A stretch of DNA of 64,000 nt, taken from positions 5,595,001 to 5,659,000 of the forward strand of contig NW_024466307.1 of NCBI RefSeq assembly GCF_017591425.1, given 5' to 3'. The position numbers were made by a program, and so were the translations under genes. Origin of the DNA: Ochotona curzoniae (taxonomy: Eukaryota > Chordata > Mammalia > Lagomorpha > Ochotonidae). The notes below the pieces were generated by a model. The model had not been told where the DNA came from. It was given only the letters and a program-made list of their open reading frames with translations, and ran no database searches. This document shows, in pieces, positions 1 to 10,872 of the stretch (its first letter is position 1; every line of letters begins with the position of its first letter).

Positions 1-21
1 GGGCCACATCTTTGTTGTTGT

Positions 22-321
22 TAAGATTTACCTATTTATTTGAAAGGAATGGAAGAGCGTTGGGAGACAGAGATCTTCCATTTAGTGGTTCACTCCCCAA
101 ATGGCTGCAATCAAGGCTGGCCCAGGCTGGGCCAAGAGCCTTGGAGCTTCGTCTGAGTCAACCACATGGGCACCAAACACTCAGTCCATCCTCTGCTGCT
201 TTCCCAGGCATGTGAGCAGGAGGTTGGTTTAGAAGCTGAGTAGCTAGGACACCATTTGATCCTTTGATATGGGATGCCAATGTCACAGGAGGCAGCTTGA
301 CCCAAAGTGCCATGATGCTAC
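22..321 (-). mobile_element. Old lagomorph C-type SINE
   Basis: The reverse complement reads as a C-repeat SINE. On the plus strand it starts with the tail side (AAGATTTACCTATTTATTTGAA), then a GTTCACTCCCCAAATGG block, then CTGCTTTCCCAGGCATGTGAGCAGG, and ends near a decayed head. Divergence from the younger copies is high and no target-site duplication is visible, so it is an old insertion. Such SINEs are transcribed by RNA polymerase III and copied by L1 enzymes; this copy has no intact promoter boxes that I can see. Confidence 0.8.
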
Positions 322-1160
322 CTCTTCTTAAGAAGCTTTACATGTCTTGTTAGTGAATTTGGTATTTATCCTAAATCCCAAGATGTTCAATAAGAAACTA
401 CTCAGAGATGCCCATTGTCACCATCAGGGACAGACCCCTGTGCTGGCAAGACACCATCATATCATTATCATCCATAGAAATACACACACACACACAAATT
501 GTCACCTATATTCAGAGGGAGTAAACTTCTTGGAAATATGAAAGCATCCACTCTGTCAGAGTTACACCATCTGCAGGGTAAAAAGTCCCATGCTATATGC
601 CGTTTCAGATACTCGGCATGATGGCCTGGGTGAATGCAGCACAAAGAACAGGAGGCTTTACTCAATATGAGCCAAAGTCTATCAGGGGACCCTGGGACTT
701 CTTTAACTGTCAGCTAGCACATGCAACCTACCAAAGCTGGATAATGGTGGCAGCAGCCCCTTGCTCATCCCAACGCCAGATTTTAATTGTGCCGCAGCTA
801 CAGACTTTGCAGTGAGAATGGCAGAGAGTCGCTGCACTGCCCATTAAGTCATGTTATCTTTAGTATCAACAGTTTTCACTCTGAGGGGTTGCAGGGAGAA
901 GCAGTCTTATGAGACACTTGTGTTATTTTAGTAACAAAATGCATGGGGTCATCTCATTTCATTTGCTTCTATTTGGAGGCCCTATCATTACATTTCAAAT
1001 ATTAAAGCCATCTAGGGAGAAACATATGTTAAAATTCAATACCATCATAAACTCACTGGGGTGTCTATAGTGTGGCAGCAAAGGTCTGATATTAAAAACT
1101 CTTCCTAAAATAGGTAGGGCTTTCCTTTCTGCAATGAAGTGCCTTGTATTTTATAGGCCA
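322..1160. other. Unannotated unique sequence
   Basis: Nothing gene-like is visible. The only local feature is a short (AC)n run near 482-497. The open frames here are under 75 codons, show no recognisable domain and have no splice-site context that would support an exon. Confidence 0.6.
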
Positions 1161-1164
1161 TACA

Positions 1165-1275
1165 TTAATTCACAGTCACAACAACCTACACACAGCTGTT
1201 GCTAACTCCATTTTACGAGTAAGGCAGAAAGGAGACAGCCTGAGCAAGTTGCGATAGCCCATCTCAAACCATTCT
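1165..1275 (-). mobile_element. MIR SINE fragment
   Basis: The stretch CAACAACCTA...AACTCCATTTTACGAGTAAGG...GCCTGAGCAAGTTGC resembles the reverse-oriented core and 3' half of the ancient MIR SINE, which reads 'cattttacagatgaggaaactgaggc...taagtaacttgccc'. It is heavily diverged, as expected for a repeat older than the placental radiation. The call rests on pattern recall rather than an alignment. Confidence 0.6.
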
Positions 1276-2845
1276 TTTAAAGAACTGGAAGGCCCAACTT
1301 TTAGATTTCCCTATGACAGGCCCCAGGATAGCAGCTTTGGCAGGCCCCCTTTCCTGGAGAAGCCCATAAAAGACTCATGATAGCTTGTGGATTGCTCTGA
1401 GCACTGCAGCTTTTCTGTTCTGAGTGTGTTTGCCCATTTTTTTCCATTCTGTTATTCAGATATGACTATGAAAAATGCCCGGAACAGGAGCACAGATGCA
1501 GAAGGGAATTATTCTGTATCCTCTTTTCCCTGTAGCAGAAGAGCACAAGTTTGGAAATGCAATCTTGGTTTTTGAGTGCTTCTCTTAACGATTCCTTTCT
1601 GCCAATGTGCAACCCAGCCAGGGATGTCTGGCTGAAGTGGCAAGTGTTGAAAACTTTTGTTGTGCCTGTTTTACTGTAAGGACCAAAGTGATACTCAATG
1701 ATGGGTTGATCTTTAGTAAGCCTTTCCAAATTGTAGCATCAAAAAAAAAATTCAACCACTCATTTACTGAAGAGGCAAACAGGTAAACACACAGCTGGAT
1801 CAAATTGGAATAAAGGGAAAGGGATAAATAAAAACACACAGTGAAATGTCACCCTTCTTGTAACTGAGTTACAAGCACTGCAGGAGGGTCTCTTCTGGGC
1901 TGAACTGCCTACAAAAGCTATTAGATGTAGAAGGACCAAGAGCCCTCAAAACCACACACTGAAGTAGGTATGTTCTGTGCATGAGGAGTGATGCTGTACT
2001 CCTACAAAGTCTTCCGCATATAGTTATCTTAGAACATACCCTGCCTTGCTTACAGGCCATATGCTTGTTCAGGAATCAAAACAAAATAAAAAACACTTAA
2101 GCTAGATGCATGAGCCATTGAGGCAGAAAGAATTGTGACTAGGATCTGAATAGAAACAGATGCACTAGAAGCCAAAGCTGTCTCCTTCTTCCGCTCTCCT
2201 CATTTTGTTTCTGGTTAGGCCAAGTGGAATCTTGGCAGGCCTGGTTGTAAGTCACTTTCCAGTTCAGCAACACATTGAACACATTGTGTTCCCTATAACC
2301 CTGTTTCTATATGCCCAGGAGAAAGAACGTGACAGGACCAGCCCTGACCCAATGAGCAGGTGGGTGGGTAGGGCTGGAAATCAGCCGCTCTGAGACATAC
2401 CATGACCCTCCGAAATTTGGGAAGTCAGAAAACCCACTAGAAAGTCTGCAAGATCTGCCTTACTCCTCCCAATAGGAAAGACACATGCAGTTGATTTCTT
2501 CAGGATGGACATTCTGATTGCAATAGCCTAAAAGCAATGTATGACCCCCAGAGACATGCATTTAACCATCACGTTATAACACATCCCTCACAACCACAAC
2601 ACAGGAACAAAATTCATTCTGTCTCAACTCCTCTAAGAGACTAAAAACTCCTCGATTCACTCCCAGGCCCATAGGTACATCTCCCCACCTTCCACTCTAC
2701 AGGCTGTCAGAGCCGTTGTGCTCATCATAGATGTCAAGGATCACTGTAAATTATAAAGAAAGTTTCACTGGCCTGATAGCACGGATGACACTTTCATCTC
2801 CCTCCAGCTTTGTGCAGAAGGATGCAGACCAGGGATATCCTAATG
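1276..2845. other. Unannotated unique sequence
   Basis: There is no repeat family or coding exon I can support here. It holds an A-tract at 1740-1750 and several open frames of 60-87 codons, all lacking recognisable protein features. Base composition is similar to the surrounding unique DNA. Confidence 0.55.
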
Positions 2846-3128
2846 TTTGTTGAGTGCTTCAAGTTTCCACAAGATGGGTCCTGTAAAAATACAAGATATC
2901 ATTACTATTATCACTGTGTTTAGCTTCTGGCTAATAGTAGGAAAGTCCTTTTACAATCCTTGTTGCAAACTCTAGCTGCAAATCTCCCCCTCTTCTTTAA
3001 AGCTACTCCAGAGGCTTTGAACAATGATACTAAAGGAACAATTCAAGTACATCCCTGTGCCTAATGAATAACTGAGCCCTTGATTAATGGCACTTGTTCA
3101 ACATCACACTGATAGAAGGATGAAGTGT
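2846..3128 (-). mobile_element. Probable MIR-related remnant
   Basis: TGTTTGTTGAGTGCTTCAAG followed by ATCATTACTATTATCACTGTG resembles the start of a reverse-oriented MIR ('tattgagcacctactatgtgcc...attatc'). Near 3060-3115, ATGAATAACTGAGCCC...CACTTGTTCAACATCACACTGATAGAAGG resembles the later MIR core. The two parts are about 140 bp further apart than in a whole MIR, which implies an insertion or two separate fragments. Confidence 0.45.
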
Positions 3129-3130
3129 AA

Positions 3131-4425
3131 AAAATAAGAGTTTCTGCCTACTGTGATTTTTCCCTCCATTAAAAAAAAGAGGCATCATCAGAGCTGAAGT
3201 TGTTTTTTTTTTTTTTGAAGAGTTGGATTTTTTTATTACCTTTCGTCTATTCAACTGCTGCTGTATTTTTCATCTGACAAGTACTGTGCTTTTGTCTCCT
3301 GCTGGTGCTTGCTATGGGAGCATGATCACTCAGGGATCCGCAGGATCCGCTAAGCACCTACACAATCAGCCAGCTCACACAAGCCCTCTTCCCAGGGTGC
3401 AAAAGGGGAAGGTGGGGGAGGCAAACCTCCCTGAAACGCACACACTGGTCACAGCTGACAAGGAGCTGCCAGGTGCTGGAAAGACCTATCGTGAAGCCAT
3501 TGGTGAATTGCAGGTGGCTAGAGACATACTTCACGGTGCTGTTTTGGAGCTTATGTATTTTACTAGCCTTATTTCACTGGATTGAAGCTGTACAGGTTTA
3601 TGGAACTCTCCCCACCCCACTAGTCTCCTTCCCAGCCCCAGTTCTCTATTAGTTTGAAATAAAGTCCCCCTTGCATATATATCAGAGAATGACATTAGCT
3701 ATTGGCCCATCTCTCTGGACAAATGCACCGCTTGTTTTTTTTTTTTTTTTTCCTTCATCCTGGGCCCAGGGTGCTTCTGTTTGAAACGCCAAGAAGGAAA
3801 AGGCAGGCAGTTCAAGGTGATGGAGGCAGTGCATCCCAATGCCGGCATTAGCCTGTTGTTCCACTTCTGTGTTGCAAGTAGTTCAACCCAGCAGTGATTT
3901 GAATGGCTAGCACTACCGTCAGCTATCTCTGCACTCCAGCTTTTCTGTCTCCCGGCAGGCACATCTGGGACACAGACTTTATAAACAGTAATAATAACCC
4001 TACTTTAGCTTTCACATTTTTGCAGTTGTTATTATGTCATCATGGTAAATGACCATAATTGACCCCCACAATGAAATGTTGCCAACATTCATATGAATAG
4101 CAACTGCAATCGCACAGCCTAGCAGGCATGTGCTTTGCAAATAAAATTTTTGCTGAATAGCTGAAATCTCAGGTTCGTTTGGGGACCTGAGCATTTCGGA
4201 TTGGAATGGGAAGCGATTTGTTTCTGAAGCATAGGAGTGCTGCACACAGAAACCTGTACTAGTCAAGGATAAGTGAGTTTTAAATGCAGATTTCTAGGAC
4301 TGGCAGGCAATCTTCTGTCTTTGGGGGCTGATTTAGATACAGAGCAATGAACCACGAGTCTCTACCTCAACACAGAGAGCCTCTAATTTTAATTCCATCT
4401 AAAAGGCAGACAACACACAGGCATG
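3131..4425. other. Unique sequence with T-tracts and an unsupported 120-codon frame
   Basis: It contains T-tracts near 3201-3215 and 3735-3751. A 120-codon open frame (3223-3585, plus) begins inside T-rich sequence, has no domain I recognise and is followed by an AATAAA at about 3657. GC is slightly raised between 3300 and 3600. I see no repeat family here. It could be a fragment of conserved non-coding DNA, but nothing in the sequence alone shows that. Confidence 0.5.
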
Positions 4426-4427
4426 CA

Positions 4428-4500
4428 TATGAACACACACGCACTTACACACTCACATATACAGACATGTGAGCACACACACACACACACACACTTACAC
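4428..4500. repeat. CA-rich microsatellite
   Basis: Interrupted CA dinucleotides (ACACACACGCACTTACACACTCACATATACAG and so on) lead into a pure (CA)n run of about 20 bp near 4474-4493. Typical of replication-slippage microsatellites; likely length-variable. Confidence 0.85.
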
Positions 4501-4660
4501 AGAGTCTTAGATCTTTTTTCAAGGAAGACCTGCCCACAAGATTCTCCTCCTGGCTCAATTCTGGCATGCTGAAGTCAACAACATGATATACAATCACAGA
4601 CTAAGATTCCTATATTATTTTTAAATTTCAAAATCCATGTTGTTGTCTTAGCTTTCTTAG

Positions 4661-4950
4661 TTTTTTAAAGGTTTATTTATTTTTATTGAACAGACAGATT
4701 TACAGAGAGAAAGAGAGACAGAAATATCCTCCATCCACTGGTTCACTCTCCAAGCAGCTGCAATGTCTGGAGCTGAGCTGATCCTAAGCCAGGAACCAGA
4801 AGTTTTTCCAGGTCTCCATGTGAGTGCAAGGTCCCAAGGCTTCGGGCCACCCTCCACTGATTTCCCATTTCATAAGCAGGGAGATAGATGGGAAGTAGAG
4901 CAGCTGTGACACTAACCGGCGCCCAAATGGCGTCTGAGTTTAAACCAGGC
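4661..4950 (-). mobile_element. Lagomorph C-type SINE
   Basis: The tail side TTTAAAGGTTTATTTATTTTTATTG begins the element on the plus strand. It is followed by CATCCACTGGTTCACTC, then GATCCTAAGCCAGGAACCAG, AGGTCTCCATGTGAGTGCA and CTAACCGGCGCCC. This is the reverse complement of the SINE body. The head (RNA polymerase III box region) is decayed near 4925-4950. Moderately diverged; the target-site duplication is unclear. Confidence 0.88.
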
Positions 4951-5584
4951 TGAGAATAAAAGCAGAAGTATATACATTTTCTACTTGGCACCTCTTTTTC
5001 ACTCTTTGTCCCTCTTTTTTTCCCCTATGTTTCATTCTTTCCCTTCTTATGTTTATTAAAACAGAAGGAAGCCAGAGAAAGGCCAAAGGGCCAGCAGATA
5101 CCAGCTGTTTGCAACTGATGTCCTGCTGATCACACAAACCCCAGATCTTTTCCACTGGACCAGTGTGGGCAGCAGAGATTTTCTTTCTGGAATGTCCAAG
5201 CAGAGAGAAGTGTGGGAAACTCTTTTTGCTTAGGCTGAGTTTTTGAAGTTTCTGGATCCCATTGTCAATTCAGTTTCATGTAGCACTGGGACTTGGAAAG
5301 TACAGAGTGCTTCAACAAGTTCACAGGAAAATAGAAGTTTCTTTTGGTGAAAAAAAAAAAGAGAAAGAAATAAAAGAAAAAGAAAAAATCAATCCTATAT
5401 AGGAGGTGCCTCCATGGCAAAGATGCAATGAAAAAAAAATAGAAGTGTGTGTAGAGTTTAAAAAGCTTTTACACCAAAATAACCCTGTCATTTAACCCCA
5501 GTTTTCCATAGCCCTTTGGAATTGTCCTCACGTTAGCCACGACCTAGACCACTAGTCTCTTGTCAAGTCTCACCTCTCTGGGAA
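4951..5584. other. Unique sequence with a purine tract and a half inverted-end element
   Basis: At 5310-5331 the sequence CTTCAACAAGTTCACAGGAA matches the terminal motif (CTTCAAAAAGTTCnTGGAAAA) shared by short inverted-end elements elsewhere in the window. A purine-only tract of about 40 bp (5347-5390) follows and may have replaced the other end. The rest is unannotated. Confidence 0.45.
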
Positions 5585-5598
5585 GATATTTTCTTTTC

Positions 5599-5862
5599 CT
5601 TTTTTTTTTTTCAAAGATTTATTTTTTATTGGAAAGGCGGATATACAGAGAGGAGAGACAGAGAGGAAGATCTTCCATCTGATGATTCACTCCCCAAGTG
5701 AACACAATGGCCGAAAGCCTTGGGCCGTCCTCGACTGCTTTCCCGGGCCACAGGCAGGGAGCTGGAAGGGAAGCGGGGCTGCCGGGATTAGAACCGGCGC
5801 CCATATGGGATCCCGGGTGTGCGAGGCGAGGCTCTTAACCACTGCGCCACCGCGCCAGGCCC
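5599..5862 (-). mobile_element. Young pika-type SINE with target-site duplication
   Basis: This is a near-consensus copy in reverse orientation. It starts with a T-tract, then AAAGATTTATTTTTTATTGG, ATACAGAGAGGAGAGACAGA and GATTAGAACCGGCGCCCATA, and ends GCGCCACCGCGCCAGGCCC. It lacks the central block of about 50 bp (GATC...GGAGCTTCTTCCAGGTC), an internal deletion between CCGAAAGC and CTTGGGCCG. It is flanked by GATATTTTCTTTTC (5585-5598) and GATATTTTCTTCTC (5863-5876), a 14-bp duplication with one mismatch. Confidence 0.95.
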
Positions 5863-5929
5863 GATATTTTCTTCTCATTTGACTCTGGGGCCACACTCTC
5901 TGAGCCCCTGTGATATCAATCTCATCCTT

Positions 5930-6240
5930 GGGCACGGCGCAATGGCCTAGTGGCTGAAGTCCTCATCTTGATCATGCTGGAATCTCATATGGGTGCCGGT
6001 TCTAATCCTGGCAGCTCCACTTCCATCCAGCTCCCAACTTGTGGCCTGGGAAAGCAGTTGAGGACGGTCCAAAGCCTTGGCACCCTGAACCTGTGTGGGA
6101 GACCCAGAAAAAGCTCCTGGCTCCTGGCTTTGGATAGGTTTGGCTCCAGCCTTTGCGGATACTTGGGGAGTGAATCAACAGACAGAGATTCTCCTCTCTG
6201 TCTCTTCTCTCTGTGTATTTGACTTTTCCAATAAAAATAA
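5930..6240 (+). mobile_element. Pika-type SINE
   Basis: It runs from the GGGCACGGCGCAATGGCCTA head through GGTGCCGGTTCTAATCCTGG (B-box region) and GGGAAAGCAGTTGAGGACGG to CCAATAAAAATAAA at the 3' end. It is head-to-head with the reverse copy ending 68 bp upstream, so a transcript crossing both could fold into a hairpin. Moderate divergence; no clear duplication. Confidence 0.92.
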
Positions 6241-7615
6241 ACTGTATGAGATATGCTTGGAAATCTCTTTTGTCTTTGAGAACTCATGATGCATGGTTAG
6301 AAGATTCCTGAAACATCTCTTGGTTTCAAGATTCTCTACTTAGGGTTTCAACATCAGTGCATCTACTTGTCTTATATCACTCAGCAGACCCATTCCTTGG
6401 GTTTTAGTTATAAAACGACACCCAGGCACTAGCATTTCTGTTGGCTTCCTAACTGGTGAGTTAGCATCTGACTTTCCTGTCTTCAGTAAAGATTGGTCAC
6501 ATCTCCAATTCTTTTCCCTGAGATAACTCTTCAAATATAAGGCCAAGACATGTACAATAATATATTCATGTGTGTGTTTGTGTACATACGTGTATTTTTA
6601 AAGCCGAACTACAGTATCCTGTGTTCTTGATAGTAAAGAAAAAGCAATGATTCAAATAAATCAAAGTCACTGGGACATCATTAAGCGCAAATTCATAATA
6701 TCCAGGTCATCTTGGAGAATGAGCATGTTCAATACACAGCGAGAGTTAGCAGCGAAATCACAGCTAGGAACAAGGCAGGCAGTCAGGGAAGCACTGTGCT
6801 CCACCACCTGCACTGGGGACAGTGGATAACAGACAGAGAAAACAGCATTACTGAAAAGACCATGTGCACATAGTTTTCAGACAACGATGAATCCTGAATC
6901 TGTTGCTTGATTCACCTGAAACCAGAAAGGCTTACAAAATCCTCTCCATTCAGTGGCACTGTGAAGACAGTGATTTGTAGCACTGTTTGGTGGAGCCCAT
7001 TTATTTCCATTTAAGGAATATTGCATTGTAAATTTTTACATGAATTTGTGCAGTAAATACACCATAACAAAATAAAAGCAGAAAAATAAAACTGCAGTTG
7101 AGAAATAGATTTACTTCAGGAGCTAAACTGAGTAAGTACGGAAACAGAGACAAAGAAATTCTGCAAAGCCTGTGTCAGCTCTGAGTTTTTAGAGACGGCC
7201 TTGGGATTTCAAAAGAGATCAAAGGAAAATGCACTTGAAGTTGCTGCTGCAAATGGCCAGGGACAGTTTGTTCCACATGCAGATGTATCACAGGGTGAAG
7301 TCTCAGCCGAGCAGGACTTGGGGAACTAAACCAAAAGGAAGCAGGTTCCCTTGGATAAACTCATCCAGAACGTCACCAACTAAACAACTAGAAGAAAACA
7401 ATTACTGGATCCTTATGCAAACAAATCTCTTACTGTGAATTATCTGTGAGAGTGGTGGAAAGTCATGGAAGATTCTGAGCCTTCCCAGGACCTTGCCCCT
7501 GAAATGTATGGAAGATAAAATCAGAAGAACTCCAGACCAGACTGCCCCTTATTCTGCACAACTAGCATTGCCTCTAAATAAAAATGTAGACTTTAGTTTC
7601 CAGAACATTCTCTTT
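6241..7615. other. Unannotated unique sequence
   Basis: No repeat family or exon is recognised. The segment 6890-7110 is AT-rich with an AATAAAAGCAGAAAAATAAA stretch near 7071. Open frames are 60-69 codons with no recognisable features. Confidence 0.55.
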
Positions 7616-7616
7616 T

Positions 7617-7905
7617 ATTTTAAAGAAATTATTGGGAGAGAGTGGATCAGTGAACAGAGACTTTCTAATTACTGATTCGCTCTCTGTATTCCCACAATAT
7701 TCATGAGTGGACAAGGTTAATGCCAAGAGTCAGAAACTGAATTCTGTCTCCTGTGTGGCTAACAGGAACTGAGTGCTTGACAAGTTACCTGCTGTCTTCC
7801 ATGGTGGGAAGCTGGAATCTAGAGCAGAGCCAACGCCTGCTGATGTGGGATATAGTCCTTCCAAGTAACGTTTTAACCGCTACTCCAAACACCTGTACCT
7901 TCCAT
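7617..7905 (-). mobile_element. Old C-type SINE
   Basis: Read in reverse, this matches the older C-repeat layout. TGCTTGACAAGTTACCTGCTG, AAGCTGGAATCTAGAGCAGAG, GATGTGGGATATAGTCCTTC and AACGTTTTAACCGCTACTCC correspond to the reverse of the SINE middle and head. The opening TTTTATTTTAAAGAAATTATTGGGAGAGAG is the decayed tail. No duplication remains. Confidence 0.7.
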
Positions 7906-7999
7906 TTTATTTACTTACAGCAGATGGTGGAAAGGAAAAAGTATTTCTTACAAAAATCTTCTTTTGGGCTATAAAACAAAAAAGGATAATACTTTTCAA

Positions 8000-8324
8000 A
8001 AAAAAAGGTTTATTAATTATTGTTGGAAAGGCTGATGTACAGATAGTAGAGACAGAGGAAGATCCTCCATCCACTGGTTCACTCCCCAGGTAACTGCAAT
8101 GAGCAGAGTTAATCTGATCCAAAGACAGGAACCAGGAGCTTCTTCCAGGTCTCCCATGCAGGTGCAGGATCCCAAAGCTTTGGGCCATTGTCCACTGCTT
8201 TCTCAGGTCACAAGCAAGGAGCTAGATGGGAAGTGGAGCAGCTGGGACACAAACCAGCACCCACGTGGAATCCAAGCCCATGCAAGGCAAGGATTTAAGA
8301 CACTGAGCTATCACACTCAGCCCA
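8000..8324 (-). mobile_element. Pika-type SINE
   Basis: An A/T tail at AAAAAAAAGGTTTATTAATT leads into GATCCTCCATCCACTGGTTC, GATCCAAAGACAGGAACCAG, AGGTCTCCCATGCAGGTGCA, CTGCTTTCTCAGGTCACAAG and CCAGCACCCACGTGGAATCC, and it ends ACACTGAGCTATCACACTCAGCCC. Full length, moderately diverged. A possible loose duplication is GATAATACTT on the left and GATAACTCTT on the right. Confidence 0.92.
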
Positions 8325-8410
8325 AAAGTGATAACTCTTAAATCTAAAAAAGTAGGGCTTTGTACTATACCTTGCCCTAATTTTCATATCATAAAAAATT
8401 AACTAATTCT

Positions 8411-8701
8411 GGAGCCAGCACTGGTATCCCATATGGGCACTGCTTTGTATCACAGTTGCTCCACGTCCCATCCAGCTCCCTGGCTTGTGGCCTGTGAAGG
8501 CAGGCAAGGATGATCCTGACCTTGGGCCCCAGCACCCATTTGGGAGACCCAGAGGAAGCTGGCTTCTGGTTTTGGATTGGTTCAGCTCTAGCCATTGAGG
8601 CCATTTAGAGAGAGAACCGGCAGACGGAAGTTCTATTTTTCTCTTCTCTTTATCTCTTGTCTATAAATCTGATTTTCAAATAAAAATAAATAAATACTTT
8701 A
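8411..8701 (+). mobile_element. Pika-type SINE with duplication, head truncated
   Basis: The body begins GGAGCCAGCACTGGTATCCC, lacking most of the tRNA-like head, and continues through GGCCTGTGAAGGCAGGCAAG to TTTTCAAATAAAAATAAATAAA. It is flanked by AAATTAACTAATTCT (8396-8410) and AAATTAACCAATTTT (8702-8716), a 15-bp duplication with two mismatches. Because the duplication directly abuts the shortened head, it probably inserted 5' truncated. Confidence 0.92.
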
Positions 8702-8716
8702 AAATTAACCAATTTT

Positions 8717-9545
8717 GAGAACTTAATGCCTGATTATGTAACTGGGTTACTTACTTGCCTCCATCCCCATGTCTCCAACCCAGAATTTCTCAAACCACCT
8801 ACTCCTTTTAGGGAAACTACAGTTGAGACACCGCCTGAGAAATATCCCGAAGACCCTCTTGGTTTGCCATGGAACATGAAGGATTTTCCTTCCAGAGAAA
8901 AAGGACTGGCAGGACCGAAACATCACAGCCCAGTCTGACTAATCTCAGTGTCTTACTCTGCCGGATTGCAGTCCCAAATTGTCCTTTCATGTGTGAGTTT
9001 TGGAAAATGTGATCTCGTAAAGCAAGAATTTTCTTTTGCGTTCTTGAAATAATGACAGGAAGTGGTTAAAAGCTGTTAATAGCATTTCAGAGGACTTACA
9101 TCACGCAGGCTACAAAGCCAATGGTCATTCTGAAGACAAGAAGATTGAGCACCACAATGCCACTGACATTCTGCTCCTGAGGTTAATGTTAAAGGCTCTA
9201 AGTCTTACGTTCCTCAAGACTTTGACACCAAGATGGCTACAACCACCTCTCACAGGCAAAACAAAATTTTGCATTTTTTGCAGAATCTCATTGGTTTTCC
9301 AGATTTATATTCACACTATTTCTACACATTTATGCAGCAGACTTGTACATAGCTGTTACTGTACTGGAGCCATCCTCTTATTTGCTTTGCTTTCCTGTTG
9401 GGAGGAGAAAGAATTGACAAGTGGGGCTCCTCTTGCAAAAACACTAGATGAAAATCAGCTTTCCAAAATTACCTAGGATTAGGCTGCCTCTCCTTCCTTT
9501 ACTATCCATGCAGAAACTTAGTTGAAACGAGATTGAATTTTTTTT
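8717..9545. other. Unannotated unique sequence
   Basis: No repeat or exon is recognised. A 96-codon frame at 9186-9476 (plus) is hydrophobic and lacks any motif I know. The region has ordinary composition. Confidence 0.5.
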
Positions 9546-9546
9546 T

Positions 9547-9866
9547 CTTAAGGATTTATTTATTTTTGTTGGAAAGGCAGAGTTAGAGAGAAGAAGACAC
9601 CCAAAGAGATCCTTCATTCACTGCCTCATTCCCCAGATGGCTTCAAAGGCTAAAGCTGGACTAATCTGAAACTGAGAGCTTAGAGCTTCTTCCTGGTCTC
9701 CCCCGTGGATGCAGGAGTCTAAGCACTTGGGGCAGCCTCCTCTGCTTTCCTAGACCTGCCAGGGAGCTGGATCCAAAGTGAAGCAGCCAAGTTCTGAACA
9801 GATACTCATATGGAAGGCTGGTGCTGCAGGCAGAGGCTTGGTTCATTCCACCATCATACTGACCCC
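9547..9866 (-). mobile_element. C-type SINE
   Basis: TTAAGGATTTATTTATTTTTGTTGG, then TTCATTCACTGCCTCATTCC, GCTGGACTAATCTGAAACTG, TCTTCCTGGTCTCCCCCGTG, CTCCTCTGCTTTCCTAGACC and ACTCATATGGAAGGCTGGTG give the SINE body in reverse order. Diverged head near ATTCCACCATCATACTGACCCC. Confidence 0.85.
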
Positions 9867-10593
9867 ATGGATTGTTCAATCTAACAAAATCAAGGCTGAT
9901 TTTTCAAATTTCCCTGCTGTCACTGTTTGGCCACTCAATTTGAATCTTGTCTGATGTAATTTCTGAAGGATCAAGGCATTAGCTGGCTGGAATAGTGACC
10001 AGGCCTTTGAGCTATTCCCAGCTCTGCCAGATAAGGGAAGCAAACAGCAGCAGGATTCTTCTCTGGCTGCTCAGAATTGAGGTGGAACCACCTGGGGTTC
10101 CGGTTTTAGACTATAACTCTTTGGGCAATTAGCAAGTCTCTGAGCATCTGTCTCCCCTGGCAATTAGGTAAATTAATAATTTTAAGTATTTCTAAAATAA
10201 GAAGTGGGTTATAAGATATGCCGATATACCACCAGCATAATTTGCTCAGTTGTCTTTTCCCCAAAGGAGTTTCCTCAAGGCACAGTCTTACAGTACTCAA
10301 TCCTTGTGAGCTCATGGTCCTGGTGTATCTATTTCCTACTGATCCCAGACAGTGGAATTTCATTTTCCTGCCCCTGAGTGAACCCCAAAGCCCAGGTCAG
10401 GACTTGTTTCAATGACCCAGTCTAAAACTCCTATAGCGATATTTTAGAGGTAATAGCTTCTGTTCATTAGTCTAACACCTCTTGAATGCCCTAAATTTGC
10501 AATGAAGAGTGTTCCTTTTCTTTGACTTTCTGAGCTTTACATTGATTCTGAAATCCAATTCTTTTTTCTCTTAAATAAAGGCAGAAGTTTGGA
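9867..10593. other. Unique sequence with a weak MIR-like patch
   Basis: Near 10113-10200, TTGGGCAATTAGCAAGTCTC...GAGCATCTGTCTCCCCTGGCAATT loosely resembles a forward MIR core ('ttgggcaagttacttaacctctctgagcctcagtttcc'). The match is too weak for a separate call. The rest is unannotated. Confidence 0.35.
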
Positions 10594-10872
10594 CATGCAT
10601 TTAACCAAGTGGCGATTAAGATGGTGATTAAGAAGCCGGCCTCCCATAATCAAGGTCCTGGGACTGATTCTGATTCCAGCTTCCTACTAATGCACACCCC
10701 AGGAAAGAGCAGGTGAAGGCTCAAGAACTTCAGTCTCTGAAACTCACCAGGAGACCTAGTTCACAGCTCCCCACACTCACATAGCGCAGTCCCAGCCTAG
10801 TGAGGCCTATTTAGAGAGCAGAGAGGAGCACGCTCTCTCTCTCTCTGTCCCTGAAACAAATAGACACTACAT
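10594..10872 (+). mobile_element. Old C-type SINE
   Basis: Order matches the older C repeat: ATTTAACCAAGTGGCGATTAAG (head with a second 'GTGATTAAGAAGCCGGCCTCCC'), GATTCCAGCTTCCTACTAATGC, CACCCCAGGAAAGAGCAGGTG, CCAGGAGACCTAGTTC and a CTCTCTCTCTCTCTGTCCCTG pyrimidine run before the tail. No intact promoter boxes or duplication. Confidence 0.75.

Noticed and set aside
3223..3585. 120-codon plus-strand frame
   Set aside because: Starts in a T-tract, has no recognisable domain, no exon boundaries and ordinary non-coding composition.
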